Shown here piece after piece: positions 15,843-23,874 of a stretch of DNA of 64,000 nt. A program made the translations under genes and the position numbers. Within the stretch, counting starts at the first letter, position 1. Each line of letters begins with the position of its first letter. Source of the stretch: Persephonella sp964519345 (GTDB lineage Bacteria; Aquificota; Aquificia; Aquificales; Hydrogenothermaceae); assembly GCA_964519345.1 (NCBI GenBank), contig CAZFKX010000023.1, forward strand, positions 62,001 through 126,000. Reading direction: 5' to 3'. The notes under the pieces are model-generated. The model did not search any database. It had not been told where the DNA came from and saw only the letters and a list, made by a program, of their open reading frames with translations.

Positions 15843-16999
15843 AATTTGATCAGTTTCTAAAAGCAAGAATAAAGATAACAGTTCTTATATCTTTAATATC
15901 AACATTTATTATAGCTGCATTCTCAGGAACAATATATTACTTCTATAAAGAACAGATAGTCTATGGAATAACAGACGAACTTAAAAGCATCGCATTTGAG
16001 ATATCTAAAAAACTCGACGATCCTGTTACAGATCTATCGGTTGTTGAAAGTATAAGGATCCCTCAAGACACGTATCTCTGTGTATTCAACCATAATGCTG
16101 CCATGATATTTTACAAAGGAAAGCTTTGCAAGATTAATAAACATTTCACAGGATTCAGGCTTATAGGGAGCGAGGTTGTGTATGGAGTTAAAATACAGAA
16201 AAGTTTTGATTACTACCATGTTTATGTGGGAAAAGACCTTATTAAGGTTCTTGTAAATCTCGAAAAATTAAAGTTTATACTTTTCTACACAACATTTGCT
16301 ATCTCAACGGTTATACTTGTTCTTTCATTTTTGATATCAAGAAGGATACTGTCCCCAATACAGGAGACTGTAGAAAAACAGGAGAGATTCACACAGAATG
16401 TATCTCACGATTTAAGAACCCCTCTCACTGTAATAGCCACTAATCTGTATCTTATAAAACAGAAAAATTTCAAAAATATTGAGAATCATATCGAGAATAT
16501 ACAGATAAATGTCGATTATATGAAAAATCTTATATCAGACCTTTTATATATGACACAGATAGGAAAGAAAGACAAAGAAAAGATAAATATCAATCAGCTA
16601 CTTAAAAAACAGATAGAGATAATAAAACCAAAGATAGATCAAAAAAGTATAAAACTGGTAATAAATGAAGAAAACGATATCACAATAACCGCAAATCAAA
16701 GAGATATGGAGATGCTCTTTTCAAATCTACTTGAAAACGCTGTTAAGTATAACTATGAAAGAGGAGAGATAATTATAACGATAAAAAACAGACAGGTTTC
16801 AATTAAAAACACAGGGAAAATTATAGATAAGGACAATGTAAAAAAGATATTTGATAGATTCTATAGGGAAGAAAAATCAAGAACAACAGAAGGATCTGGT
16901 CTTGGACTTTCTATAGTAAAAGAGATAGCAGACTACTATAGATTTAAAATCAAAGTTAAAATAAATGATAAGTACAATGAGTTTATAATCAGATTTTAA
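15839..16999 (+). CDS. Membrane sensor histidine kinase
   Basis: This 386-residue sensor is the partner of the preceding response regulator. Two transmembrane helices (about 12-35 and 145-165) flank a roughly 110-residue periplasmic domain. The dimerisation H-box is VSHDLRTPLTVIATNL, with phosphorylated histidine. The ATPase domain shows the N box NLLENAVKYN and G2 box GSGLGLSIVKEIAD. A canonical HAMP domain is short or absent: the H-box region starts within about 25 residues of the second helix. The periplasmic domain contains two cysteines (TYLCVFNH, GKLCKIN), which could matter for sensing. The ligand is unknown. Confidence 0.93.
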   Translation: MKFDQFLKARIKITVLISLISTFIIAAFSGTIYYFYKEQIVYGITDELKSIAFEISKKLDDPVTDLSVVESIRIPQDTYLCVFNHNAAMIFYKGKLCKINKHFTGFRLIGSEVVYGVKIQKSFDYYHVYVGKDLIKVLVNLEKLKFILFYTTFAISTVILVLSFLISRRILSPIQETVEKQERFTQNVSHDLRTPLTVIATNLYLIKQKNFKNIENHIENIQINVDYMKNLISDLLYMTQIGKKDKEKININQLLKKQIEIIKPKIDQKSIKLVINEENDITITANQRDMEMLFSNLLENAVKYNYERGEIIITIKNRQVSIKNTGKIIDKDNVKKIFDRFYREEKSRTTEGSGLGLSIVKEIADYYRFKIKVKINDKYNEFIIRF

Positions 17000-17103
17000 T
17001 TAAAGAGGCAGTTTTCAATTTTTTTATTCTTTATTTCAAACCCAACTTCCTGTTAATTTATGGTATATTTAGAATATAAAAATATTCATTCAGGGTTAAC
17101 AAA

Positions 17104-17340
17104 ATGGAAAGTATTATTTACAGAGTATTATCCTATGAAAACCCATTAAACAATACAGTTGATAAGTGTGATCCCTATTCATCATTCGGAATTTTCTGTA
17201 ATGCAAACAGTTTAATTGAGGGAGTATTTATAATAATAGGTGTTTTAGGTATGGTAGCAGGATCTTTATATTTTGTTAAGAAAAATCAGGAGGCAAATGA
17301 AGAAAAACACAGGAAAAAATACGGTAAATATAATCAGTGA
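17104..17340 (+). CDS. Small single-helix membrane protein, unknown
   Basis: This 78-residue protein has one strong transmembrane helix (about 40-58: VFIIIGVLGMVAGSLYF), a preceding segment with two cysteines (KCDPYSSFGIFCNANS), and a charged C-terminus (KKNQEANEEKHRKKYGKYNQ). Size and topology resemble small accessory subunits of respiratory complexes, and the next genes on the opposite strand are c-type cytochromes, but that link is only positional. Its last seven bases overlap the end of the convergent cytochrome gene. Confidence 0.6.
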   Translation: MESIIYRVLSYENPLNNTVDKCDPYSSFGIFCNANSLIEGVFIIIGVLGMVAGSLYFVKKNQEANEEKHRKKYGKYNQ

Positions 17341-17717
17341 AACTGAAAATCATCATCTAAAACATCGTCTAGACTGTCTTCAGAATTTTTTTCCTTTATC
17401 TCTTTTAAAGAATCAATAAGAACATATCTTGCAAGGGCTTTTGCATGATCAAAAGGTATTTTAAATGGTGGCATATATGCATAACCTGGCCAGTTTGAGG
17501 GCTTGGGATTTATTATGAGCTTTGCAACCTTTTCAACCGCTTTCTCGCTACTGCCGTATCTTTTTGAGATCTCAAGAAAAGAGGGCCCTACCACCTTTCT
17601 TTCTGGAGAATGACATGATCCGCAATTGTAACGGATAAAAAGATCCTTTCCTTCTAAGGAATAGGATTTCCCGACAAAATAAGTTAAAATAATAAAAATC
17701 AGAGAGACATTTCTTAT
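17334..17717 (-). CDS. Periplasmic c-type cytochrome with no ordinary start codon
   Basis: The frame contains the haem motif CGSCH (in YNCGSCHSPERKVVGPS) and a methionine ligand region WPGYAYMPPFKIP, followed by a helix ALARYVLIDSLKE. This is a small class I cytochrome c. Upstream of the haem motif the same frame encodes a signal-peptide-like stretch, NVSLIFIILTYFVGKSYS, back to an in-frame stop at 17718-17720. That stretch contains no ATG, GTG or TTG; only ATA 17717, CTG 17702 or ATT 17699 could start it. The GTG at 17594 would delete the haem site. Start and exact 5' end are therefore uncertain. Confidence 0.75.
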   Translation of the reverse strand: MRNVSLIFIILTYFVGKSYSLEGKDLFIRYNCGSCHSPERKVVGPSFLEISKRYGSSEKAVEKVAKLIINPKPSNWPGYAYMPPFKIPFDHAKALARYVLIDSLKEIKEKNSEDSLDDVLDDDFQFH

Positions 17718-17726
17718 CTATAAAAT

Positions 17727-17741
17727 GCCCCCAAAGGGGGC
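17727..17741 (-). terminator. Hairpin terminator after the cytochrome c gene
   Basis: A perfect six-base stem GCCCCC/GGGGGC with an AAA (minus-strand TTT) loop lies eight bases past the stop of the cytochrome gene at 17749. On the minus strand it is followed by ATTTTATAG, a modest U-tract. It separates the two cytochrome genes, so read-through may feed the downstream one. Confidence 0.75.
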
Positions 17742-17748
17742 TATCAGT

Positions 17749-18072
17749 TTAATGATTCATCATAAAATCAGCAAGAGCTTTAAGCTCAGCATCAGAAAGA
17801 GCCTTTGTTTTAGCAAGCTGAGACTTCATTATACCAAATTTTGCAGGATCAACAATAGCTGGAGCTTCTCCTTTGAGAAACTTAATAAGATCTCCTTCCT
17901 TACCTTTGTAAGCCGCAGCAATATCCTTCAAAGATGGACCCACACTTTTTGCTGCTGGTTTGTGGCAGGCACCACATCCTTTTGATTTGAATATTCCTGC
18001 ACCATCAGCTGCCATAGCGCTTCCTGCTACAACAGCCAGTCCTACCACTGCAGATACGATAGCTTTCTTCAT
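17749..18072 (-). CDS. Cytochrome c (c-552/c-551 type), periplasmic
   Basis: This 107-residue precursor has a clear signal peptide (MKKAIVSAVVGLAVVAGSAMA) with cleavage after AMA. The mature part starts ADGAGIFKSKGCGACH, giving the CxxCH haem attachment motif (CGACH), with SVGPSLKDIAAAYKG after it. A distal methionine lies in FGIMKSQ, and the C-terminal helix is LSDAELKALADFMMNH. Such small cytochromes shuttle electrons between the bc1 complex and terminal oxidases in Aquificota. The ATG is preceded by GGGAGG, and a terminator follows the gene. Confidence 0.95.
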   Translation of the reverse strand: MKKAIVSAVVGLAVVAGSAMAADGAGIFKSKGCGACHKPAAKSVGPSLKDIAAAYKGKEGDLIKFLKGEAPAIVDPAKFGIMKSQLAKTKALSDAELKALADFMMNH

Positions 18073-18212
18073 TAGTCTAACCTCCCATAATGATATAAAA
18101 TATTTAACTAAGTTTATATATTACACAAAAAATTTTCGGTTAACAACTACTTAATTTATAATGATTATGATTTTCATCTTCAGATTAAGAATAATTTATA
18201 AAGGAGAGCAGA

Positions 18213-19253
18213 ATGAAGGATTTGAAAAATGATCTTTTTCTTAGAGCCTGTTTGAGGCAGCCAGTAGAAAGAACTCCCATCTGGCTTATGCGTCAGGCCG
18301 GAAGGTATATGCCCCAGTACAGAAAGCTGAGAGAGAAAGCCGGAAATTTTGTGACATTCTACAAAGATATAAAACTTTCAGTTGAGGCAACAATACTACC
18401 AAGAAAACTACTCGGTGTAGATGCATCAATCATTTTTTCAGATATACTTACACCCCTTGAAAGTATAGGTATGATCTTTGAGTTTAGAGAAGGAGAAGGA
18501 CCTGTTTTTATGAATCCTATAGAAAAACCTGATGATCTATTGAAATTGAAAAAGTTTGATAGAAACGATGTTTATTACGTAGGTGAGATAATAAAAGGGG
18601 TTAATCAGGCATTAAAAAGAGAGATACCAACAATAGGTTTTTGCGGAGCACCTTTTACACTTGCTGCATATATGATAGAAGGAAGAACATCAAAAGATTT
18701 TAAAAAAGCAAAAGCTTTCATGTACAACTACCCAGATGCATTTAAAGATCTTTTAGATATACTTGCTGATATGCTTATAGATTATCTCAACTTTCAGATA
18801 GATTCAGGTGCAGATGCTGTTCAGATATTTGACAGCTGGGGGGGTTATTTATCTCCAGATGACTACAGGGAGTTCGCACTTCCACCTGTAGTAAAGATAA
18901 TTAAAAATATAAAAAGGGATTATCAGCCTGTTATACATTTTACAAAAGGCGTTGCTGGTTTCTTTGATGATATGATCAGATCAGGTGCTGACGTTTACAG
19001 CGTTGACTGGATGATAGATCTGTCAGAAGTAAAGAAAAAACTTAGTGGAAAAGCCGCTGCACAGGGAAATCTTGATCCTATCGTTTTATACGCTTCAAAA
19101 AACGTTATAAGGGAGAAAGCTTTAGATATACTGAAAAAATGGGGTAATGATACAGGTCATATATTTAATCTCGGTCATGGACTTATGCCTGATATGGATC
19201 TTGATAAAGTAAAATTCCTCGTTAATGTTGTTAAAAATGAAAGTATAAGATAA
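18213..19253 (+). CDS. hemE: Uroporphyrinogen decarboxylase
   Basis: This 346-residue enzyme decarboxylates uroporphyrinogen III to coproporphyrinogen III in haem synthesis. The N-terminal substrate motif is PIWLMRQAGRYMPQYR, followed by IIFSDILTPLE and GFCGAPFTLAAYMIEG, with FDSWGGYLSP later; all are hallmark HemE segments. The start ATG follows AAGGAGAG. It is followed after four bases by sfsA and lies next to the cytochrome genes that need haem, although those are on the other strand. Confidence 0.96.
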   Translation: MKDLKNDLFLRACLRQPVERTPIWLMRQAGRYMPQYRKLREKAGNFVTFYKDIKLSVEATILPRKLLGVDASIIFSDILTPLESIGMIFEFREGEGPVFMNPIEKPDDLLKLKKFDRNDVYYVGEIIKGVNQALKREIPTIGFCGAPFTLAAYMIEGRTSKDFKKAKAFMYNYPDAFKDLLDILADMLIDYLNFQIDSGADAVQIFDSWGGYLSPDDYREFALPPVVKIIKNIKRDYQPVIHFTKGVAGFFDDMIRSGADVYSVDWMIDLSEVKKKLSGKAAAQGNLDPIVLYASKNVIREKALDILKKWGNDTGHIFNLGHGLMPDMDLDKVKFLVNVVKNESIR

Positions 19254-19257
19254 ATTA

Positions 19258-19953
19258 ATGGAGCTTTTTGACCTTAATAAACTTGGAATTTTAGAAGAAG
19301 GAACATTTATAAAGAGACTGAACAGATTTACAGGTCTGTGTAAAATAAAAGAAAAGAGATACACATGTCATATAGCTGATACAGGAAGGTTGAAAGAAAT
19401 ACTTATAGAAGGAAGGAATATATTATTAGTAAAAAATAGACCAGAATTAAAAACAGATTACAAACTTATTTCAGCAAAAATGGAAGATGGATGGATTCTT
19501 TTAAACACATCTATACATTCTAAAATAGGGTTTGAAGCTATAAAAAAAGGTATATTGGGTTTTACTCCTAAAAATATAAAAACGGAGGTAAAATTTGGTA
19601 GAAGCAGAATAGATTATCTTATAGACAACAAAGTCTTTGTTGAACTTAAAGGAAGCAACCTTCTGATAAATAAGACATGTATTTTTCCAGATGCACCAAC
19701 TATTAGAGGTTCAAAGCATATTAGAGAGCTTATTGAGGCAAAAAAACAGGGATACGAAGCATACATTCTCATAATGGGACTTAGGAATTGTAGCTGTTTT
19801 TATCCCAACAGGAAGTTAGATCCAAGGTTCAGTGATCTTTTTTTTAAGGCTGTCAGTTCAGGAGTGGTTTACTCAGGTTTTAAAATAAAACTAAAAGAGG
19901 ATGGAAAAATAATACTTAACGGTAAAATGCCTTTGTGCAAGAACTTATCATGA
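19258..19953 (+). CDS. sfsA: SfsA family protein (sugar fermentation stimulation homologue)
   Basis: This 231-residue protein matches SfsA throughout: FIKRLNRFTGLCKIK, HIADTGRLKEIL, GFTPKNIKTEVKFGRSRIDYLI, VFVELKGSNLL and FPDAPTIRGSKHIRELIEAKKQGYEA. The set of acidic residues and KG in the second half resembles a PD-(D/E)xK nuclease core. SfsA was first linked to maltose metabolism; a DNA-binding or nuclease role has been suggested, and its real function is unsettled. Its stop overlaps the next start by four bases. Confidence 0.92.
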   Translation: MELFDLNKLGILEEGTFIKRLNRFTGLCKIKEKRYTCHIADTGRLKEILIEGRNILLVKNRPELKTDYKLISAKMEDGWILLNTSIHSKIGFEAIKKGILGFTPKNIKTEVKFGRSRIDYLIDNKVFVELKGSNLLINKTCIFPDAPTIRGSKHIRELIEAKKQGYEAYILIMGLRNCSCFYPNRKLDPRFSDLFFKAVSSGVVYSGFKIKLKEDGKIILNGKMPLCKNLS

Positions 19954-20561
19954 TTGATATATGGACTTTTATGAATGTTATAGGACTTACTGCCTTTGCT
20001 GTAGTTGGTTCATTCAAGGCAATAAGGGAAGGTCTCGATCTGTTTGGCATCACAGTGCTGGGAACGATGACAGCTTTAGGTGGTGGGATTACAAGGGATC
20101 TTCTCGTTAACAGTGTGCCTAACGCCTTAAGATCCGTTACTGATATGAGCGTAGCGCTTATTGGTGTATGGCTTGCTATTGTTTTGTATAAAATTTTTAA
20201 AGGTGATTTTAAAAACAGATACTTTATACTTATCCCCGATGCTATAGGTCTTTCAGCTTTCACAACTACCGGAGCTATAATAGCGTATAATTCAGATGTA
20301 TCCTTCTTTGGTATTGTAATACTTGCGACGCTAACAGGAATAGGAGGAGGCGTCATAAGCGATGTTCTACTTGGGAAGATACCTACAGTATTGAGAGACG
20401 ACTTTTATGCAAGCTGTGCGATTATAGGAGCGATAGCTTTCTATCTTTCAATAAAGTCAGGAATCTCACTTGAAAGTTCTGCATTTGTATGTAGCGTTGT
20501 TGTGCTTATGATAAGGATACTGGCTATTCTTTACAACTGGAGACTTCCAAGATTCAGTTAA
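19950..20561 (+). CDS. TRIC/UPF0126 membrane protein (YadS/YicG type)
   Basis: Starting at the ATG at 19950 (an ATGA overlap with the sfsA stop), this 203-residue integral membrane protein has about six to seven hydrophobic helices. They form two homologous halves, each with a glycine-rich motif: LGGGITRDLLVNSVPNALR and GIGGGVISDVLLGKIPTVLRDDFYA. This is the UPF0126/TRIC signature. Prokaryotic TRIC proteins are trimeric cation channels, while YadS/YicG have been linked to glycine transport. An earlier GTG at 19935 is possible but lacks a ribosome site. The end overlaps the convergent deacetylase gene by eight bases. Confidence 0.88.
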   Translation: MIDIWTFMNVIGLTAFAVVGSFKAIREGLDLFGITVLGTMTALGGGITRDLLVNSVPNALRSVTDMSVALIGVWLAIVLYKIFKGDFKNRYFILIPDAIGLSAFTTTGAIIAYNSDVSFFGIVILATLTGIGGGVISDVLLGKIPTVLRDDFYASCAIIGAIAFYLSIKSGISLESSAFVCSVVVLMIRILAILYNWRLPRFS

Positions 20562-21621
20562 ATGTAAGATAAAAATAGGTTGAAATTTTTCCTGTTTTTT
20601 TATCTTTACATTTTATACCGATTCTATTCTTGTTCCTTTTAAATTCTGGAGGTTTTTTCCATATAAGATAGTCTCCTTCTCTTTCAGCTTTTTTCCATCC
20701 TAATTCAGATACATATATCTCACATCCAGAATACCTGTCTGGATGTCTAAGTCTGAACCTAATATAAGGAAGAGGATTTTCAGGAAGAAATCCGATATCT
20801 GGATAATGATAAGCTACCTCAAGAGCTCCAGTATTTAAAACTTTAATAAAATGATTTAGAGTTCCCCAGTTGCCAACTATAGGCTGCCTGTGAATAAGAA
20901 ACGGCGATATGTTGTGAGATATGCTTGCTGGATCCTGTGTAAAAAGAGCTTTATAACCCATTCCTTTAAGTATCTCAATATATTCCCTGTTGTACTCACC
21001 ATATGGAAAAGCATAATAGACAGGCTTAAACCCAAGAAGTTTTTTAAATCTTTCCTCAGATTTTTTCGTATCCTCAATAATTAATCTTCTAAAATGATCC
21101 TTTCCTAATTTCTTGATAAGTCTTCCAAACCTTTTATGGCTGTAAGAGTGATTTCCAAAGGAAATCTTAGAATACTTTTTCAGTATCTCCAGCTGTTCCT
21201 CTGTTAAAAAATCAGGATATCTTCCTATACCCTCCATATAAAGAAAAACCGTAAAAGGAAAATTGTACTTTTTTAGCACCTCAAACGCTTTCATGGTTGA
21301 TCTATATCCATCATCTATAGTTATAACTACCGTTTTTTCAGGAAAGGGGATCTTATTCTGTATATGCCATAATAACTTATTAAGAGATATAACATTGAAG
21401 CCGTTTTCTTTCAAATACCTCATCTGATTTTCAAAATCCTTAACTGGTATAGATGTTGATGGAGATTTTTCCTCATCAAACTTGTGGTATATCAGTATAG
21501 TGGCATAATCTGCCTTCGCCCTATCTGAGAGTATCAGTGTAAATAAAATCAGGATTAAGCTTGCAGTTATCGTATTTTTGAAGATTATTTGAAACAATAA
21601 TACTTTTAAGCCTTTGAACAT
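20554..21621 (-). CDS. Polysaccharide deacetylase family protein
   Basis: This 355-residue exported protein begins with a hydrophobic signal or anchor helix (about 12-32). Its NodB-homology domain carries TIDDGYRST (catalytic and metal aspartates) and GNHSYSHKRF (metal histidines), then YAFPYGEYNREY. Such enzymes remove acetyl groups from peptidoglycan or polysaccharide. The C-terminal 80 residues are not recognised. The start at 21621 lies about 100 bases inside the preceding gene; a TTG at 21597 would still leave a full signal peptide and a large overlap. It may be co-transcribed with the glucosaminidase gene. Confidence 0.88.
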   Translation of the reverse strand: MFKGLKVLLFQIIFKNTITASLILILFTLILSDRAKADYATILIYHKFDEEKSPSTSIPVKDFENQMRYLKENGFNVISLNKLLWHIQNKIPFPEKTVVITIDDGYRSTMKAFEVLKKYNFPFTVFLYMEGIGRYPDFLTEEQLEILKKYSKISFGNHSYSHKRFGRLIKKLGKDHFRRLIIEDTKKSEERFKKLLGFKPVYYAFPYGEYNREYIEILKGMGYKALFTQDPASISHNISPFLIHRQPIVGNWGTLNHFIKVLNTGALEVAYHYPDIGFLPENPLPYIRFRLRHPDRYSGCEIYVSELGWKKAEREGDYLIWKKPPEFKRNKNRIGIKCKDKKTGKISTYFYLTFN

Positions 21622-22423
21622 AAACCTTCCTCAGTATAGAGTATTTTTCAAGATGATTTGTTAAAAGTAGAGGATCATCAGTCTGCAATCTGACCAGTCT
21701 AAAATTTTCATAAGCCCACCCTACATTAATACTGTAGTAATAATCATCAACTGCTTGAAGTATATTATCATATTTTTTTAAATATGCATTACTGTGTCTG
21801 GCTTTTATCTTGTAAGCATAACTTTTATTAAATGTCCATACTCCAAAAACATTATTTGCCTCTACAAAAAATCTTGATGTTCCCCATCCGCTTTCTATAG
21901 CCGCCTGAGCAAGTATTATACTTACAGGCGATATATTAAGTCTTTTTAATAGATCGTTAATATTTTCAACCCTGTATTTCTCAAACATAGAAGAGAGAAA
22001 CTTCTCTTCAACAGGTAAGATCTCCTGATTATTCTCAAACTTTTCTTTTATCCTGTGGACAAGTTTTCTTTTTTGTTCTATCTCAAAATTTTCAACAAGA
22101 ATGGAAGGTAGCATCAGTGATATAAATCTTTTTTTTCTCTCTGAAACAGGTAGAGACTCAAGCGATACAACCTTTGTATATATATACGGATTAACGCTAT
22201 CACAATTTTCAACAGGTGGGATACCATAAGGAGATGTAAGTGATATATAAATAGGTTTTACCTTCTTTATATAAACAACTTCTTCTTTTTCAACCTTTTT
22301 ATCTTCTTCTTTGTAAGATATTTTCCAGAACAAATATACCGAATAGGAAGATATCAGAGACAGAATAACAATAATTTCCTGTATTTTTAAGCCTTTTAAT
22401 AGATTAAATATTTTTGGTTTCAT
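21521..22423 (-). CDS. Bax-like glucosaminidase-domain protein
   Basis: This 300-residue protein has an N-terminal transmembrane segment (about 12-33) and a C-terminal lysozyme-like glucosaminidase domain. Its core reads LAQAAIESGWGTSRF with the catalytic-type glutamate, followed by ANNVFGVWTF and ARHSNAYLKKYDNILQAVDDYY. The layout matches E. coli Bax and FlgJ-type N-acetylglucosaminidases, acting on peptidoglycan outside the membrane. Its end overlaps the polysaccharide deacetylase gene by roughly 100 bases on the same strand, which suggests a coupled cell-wall-modifying pair. Confidence 0.85.
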   Translation of the reverse strand: MKPKIFNLLKGLKIQEIIVILSLISSYSVYLFWKISYKEEDKKVEKEEVVYIKKVKPIYISLTSPYGIPPVENCDSVNPYIYTKVVSLESLPVSERKKRFISLMLPSILVENFEIEQKRKLVHRIKEKFENNQEILPVEEKFLSSMFEKYRVENINDLLKRLNISPVSIILAQAAIESGWGTSRFFVEANNVFGVWTFNKSYAYKIKARHSNAYLKKYDNILQAVDDYYYSINVGWAYENFRLVRLQTDDPLLLTNHLEKYSILRKVYVQRLKSIIVSNNLQKYDNCKLNPDFIYTDTLR

Positions 22424-22494
22424 ATCTGTGATATATAATACCTATATTCTGAGTAACTATTTTATGATAGAAATCAATCATTACGGAGAAAGTG

Positions 22495-23874
22495 ATGTTT
22501 AGAGGGAAAGTAAGACATATACATTTCATAGGCATTGGTGGATCTGGTATGAACGGTATAGCTCAGGTTCTTCTTAATCAAGGATTTACAGTTACAGGAT
22601 CGGATATCAAAGAAAGTCAAACTGTGATAAATTTAAAAAATATGGGAGCAAGAATATATATAGGCCATGATCCCAAAAATGTTGATGGTGCAGACGTTGT
22701 TGTTTATTCATCAGCTGTTAAACAGGATAATCCAGAACTTGTCAGGGCAAAACAGTTGGGAATACCAACTATACCAAGAGGAGAGATGTTGGCAGAACTT
22801 ATGAGATTCAAGTACGGCATAGCCATTGCTGGGAGTCACGGAAAAACAACTACAACGTCAATGGTGGGAACTATACTTGGAAAAACAGGATACGATCCTA
22901 CAGTTGTTATAGGAGGAAAACTTGAAGCTTATGGAAGTAATGCAAAGTTAGGAACAGGTGATTTTATAGTTACTGAAGCTGACGAAAGTGATGGATCTTT
23001 TCTTAAACTTACGCCAACAATAGTATCTATCAACAATATAGATCTTGAGCATATAGGGTTTTACAAAAATCTTAACGAGATAAAAGATGCATTTATAGAT
23101 TTTGCAAATAAAGTTCCTTTCTACGGTGCTGTAGCTGTTAATATTGATGATAAAAATGTGAAGGATATACTTCCATTTATAGAAAAAAAGACAATAAGGT
23201 TTGGTATTTTGGAAGATGCAGACATAAAAGCGTATGATCTTAAACTTGAAAATGGAAGATACAGGTTCAGGGTAAATAATCTTGGTGAAATATACCTTTC
23301 AATTCCCGGAAAACATAACGTTTACAATGCCCTTGCTGCTGTGTCCATTTCCGTAGAACTTGGAGTTCCATTCTGTGTAATAAAGGAAGCTCTTGAAAAT
23401 TTTAAGAATGCAAACAGAAGATTTGAGATAAAGTATGACGGATCTATAACAGTAATAGACGATTATGCTCACCACCCAACTGAGATAGAAGCCACCCTCT
23501 CTGCAGCAAAAGAGATGTTTGATAAAAGGAGAATCATAGCAGTCTTCCAGCCTCATAGATACTCAAGGACATTTTCCCTTTACGATCATTTTGTAAGATC
23601 TTTCAGTATTCCAGATATAACTGTTATAACAGATATATTCCCTGCGGGAGAAAGCCCCATTGACAGTATAAATGGTAAAAAACTATCTTCAGATATTAAA
23701 AAAGAAACAGGAAAAACTGTTATTTACGGTGAGGATCTTAAAAAGGTTCTAAACATACTGAAGAATATATTAAAAAAAGGGGATGTTGTCCTGATACTTG
23801 GAGCAGGAAACATAACAAAACTTTCAGACCAGTTATCTAAATTTTTGAAAAGTAAGGAAGGAGCTGTGAGATGA
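22495..23874 (+). CDS. murC: UDP-N-acetylmuramate--L-alanine ligase
   Basis: This enzyme of about 459 residues adds L-alanine to UDP-MurNAc in peptidoglycan synthesis. Motifs: N-terminal FIGIGGSGMNGIA, the ATP loop AGSHGKTTTTSM, EADESDGSFL, the central NNIDLEH, DDYAHHPTEIEA and FQPHRYSRT. The ATG at 22495 is preferred over the GTG three bases earlier because CGGAGA sits at better spacing. The gene stands alone, without a dcw cluster, and overlaps the nicotinate phosphoribosyltransferase gene by four bases. Confidence 0.96.
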   Translation: MFRGKVRHIHFIGIGGSGMNGIAQVLLNQGFTVTGSDIKESQTVINLKNMGARIYIGHDPKNVDGADVVVYSSAVKQDNPELVRAKQLGIPTIPRGEMLAELMRFKYGIAIAGSHGKTTTTSMVGTILGKTGYDPTVVIGGKLEAYGSNAKLGTGDFIVTEADESDGSFLKLTPTIVSINNIDLEHIGFYKNLNEIKDAFIDFANKVPFYGAVAVNIDDKNVKDILPFIEKKTIRFGILEDADIKAYDLKLENGRYRFRVNNLGEIYLSIPGKHNVYNALAAVSISVELGVPFCVIKEALENFKNANRRFEIKYDGSITVIDDYAHHPTEIEATLSAAKEMFDKRRIIAVFQPHRYSRTFSLYDHFVRSFSIPDITVITDIFPAGESPIDSINGKKLSSDIKKETGKTVIYGEDLKKVLNILKNILKKGDVVLILGAGNITKLSDQLSKFLKSKEGAVR

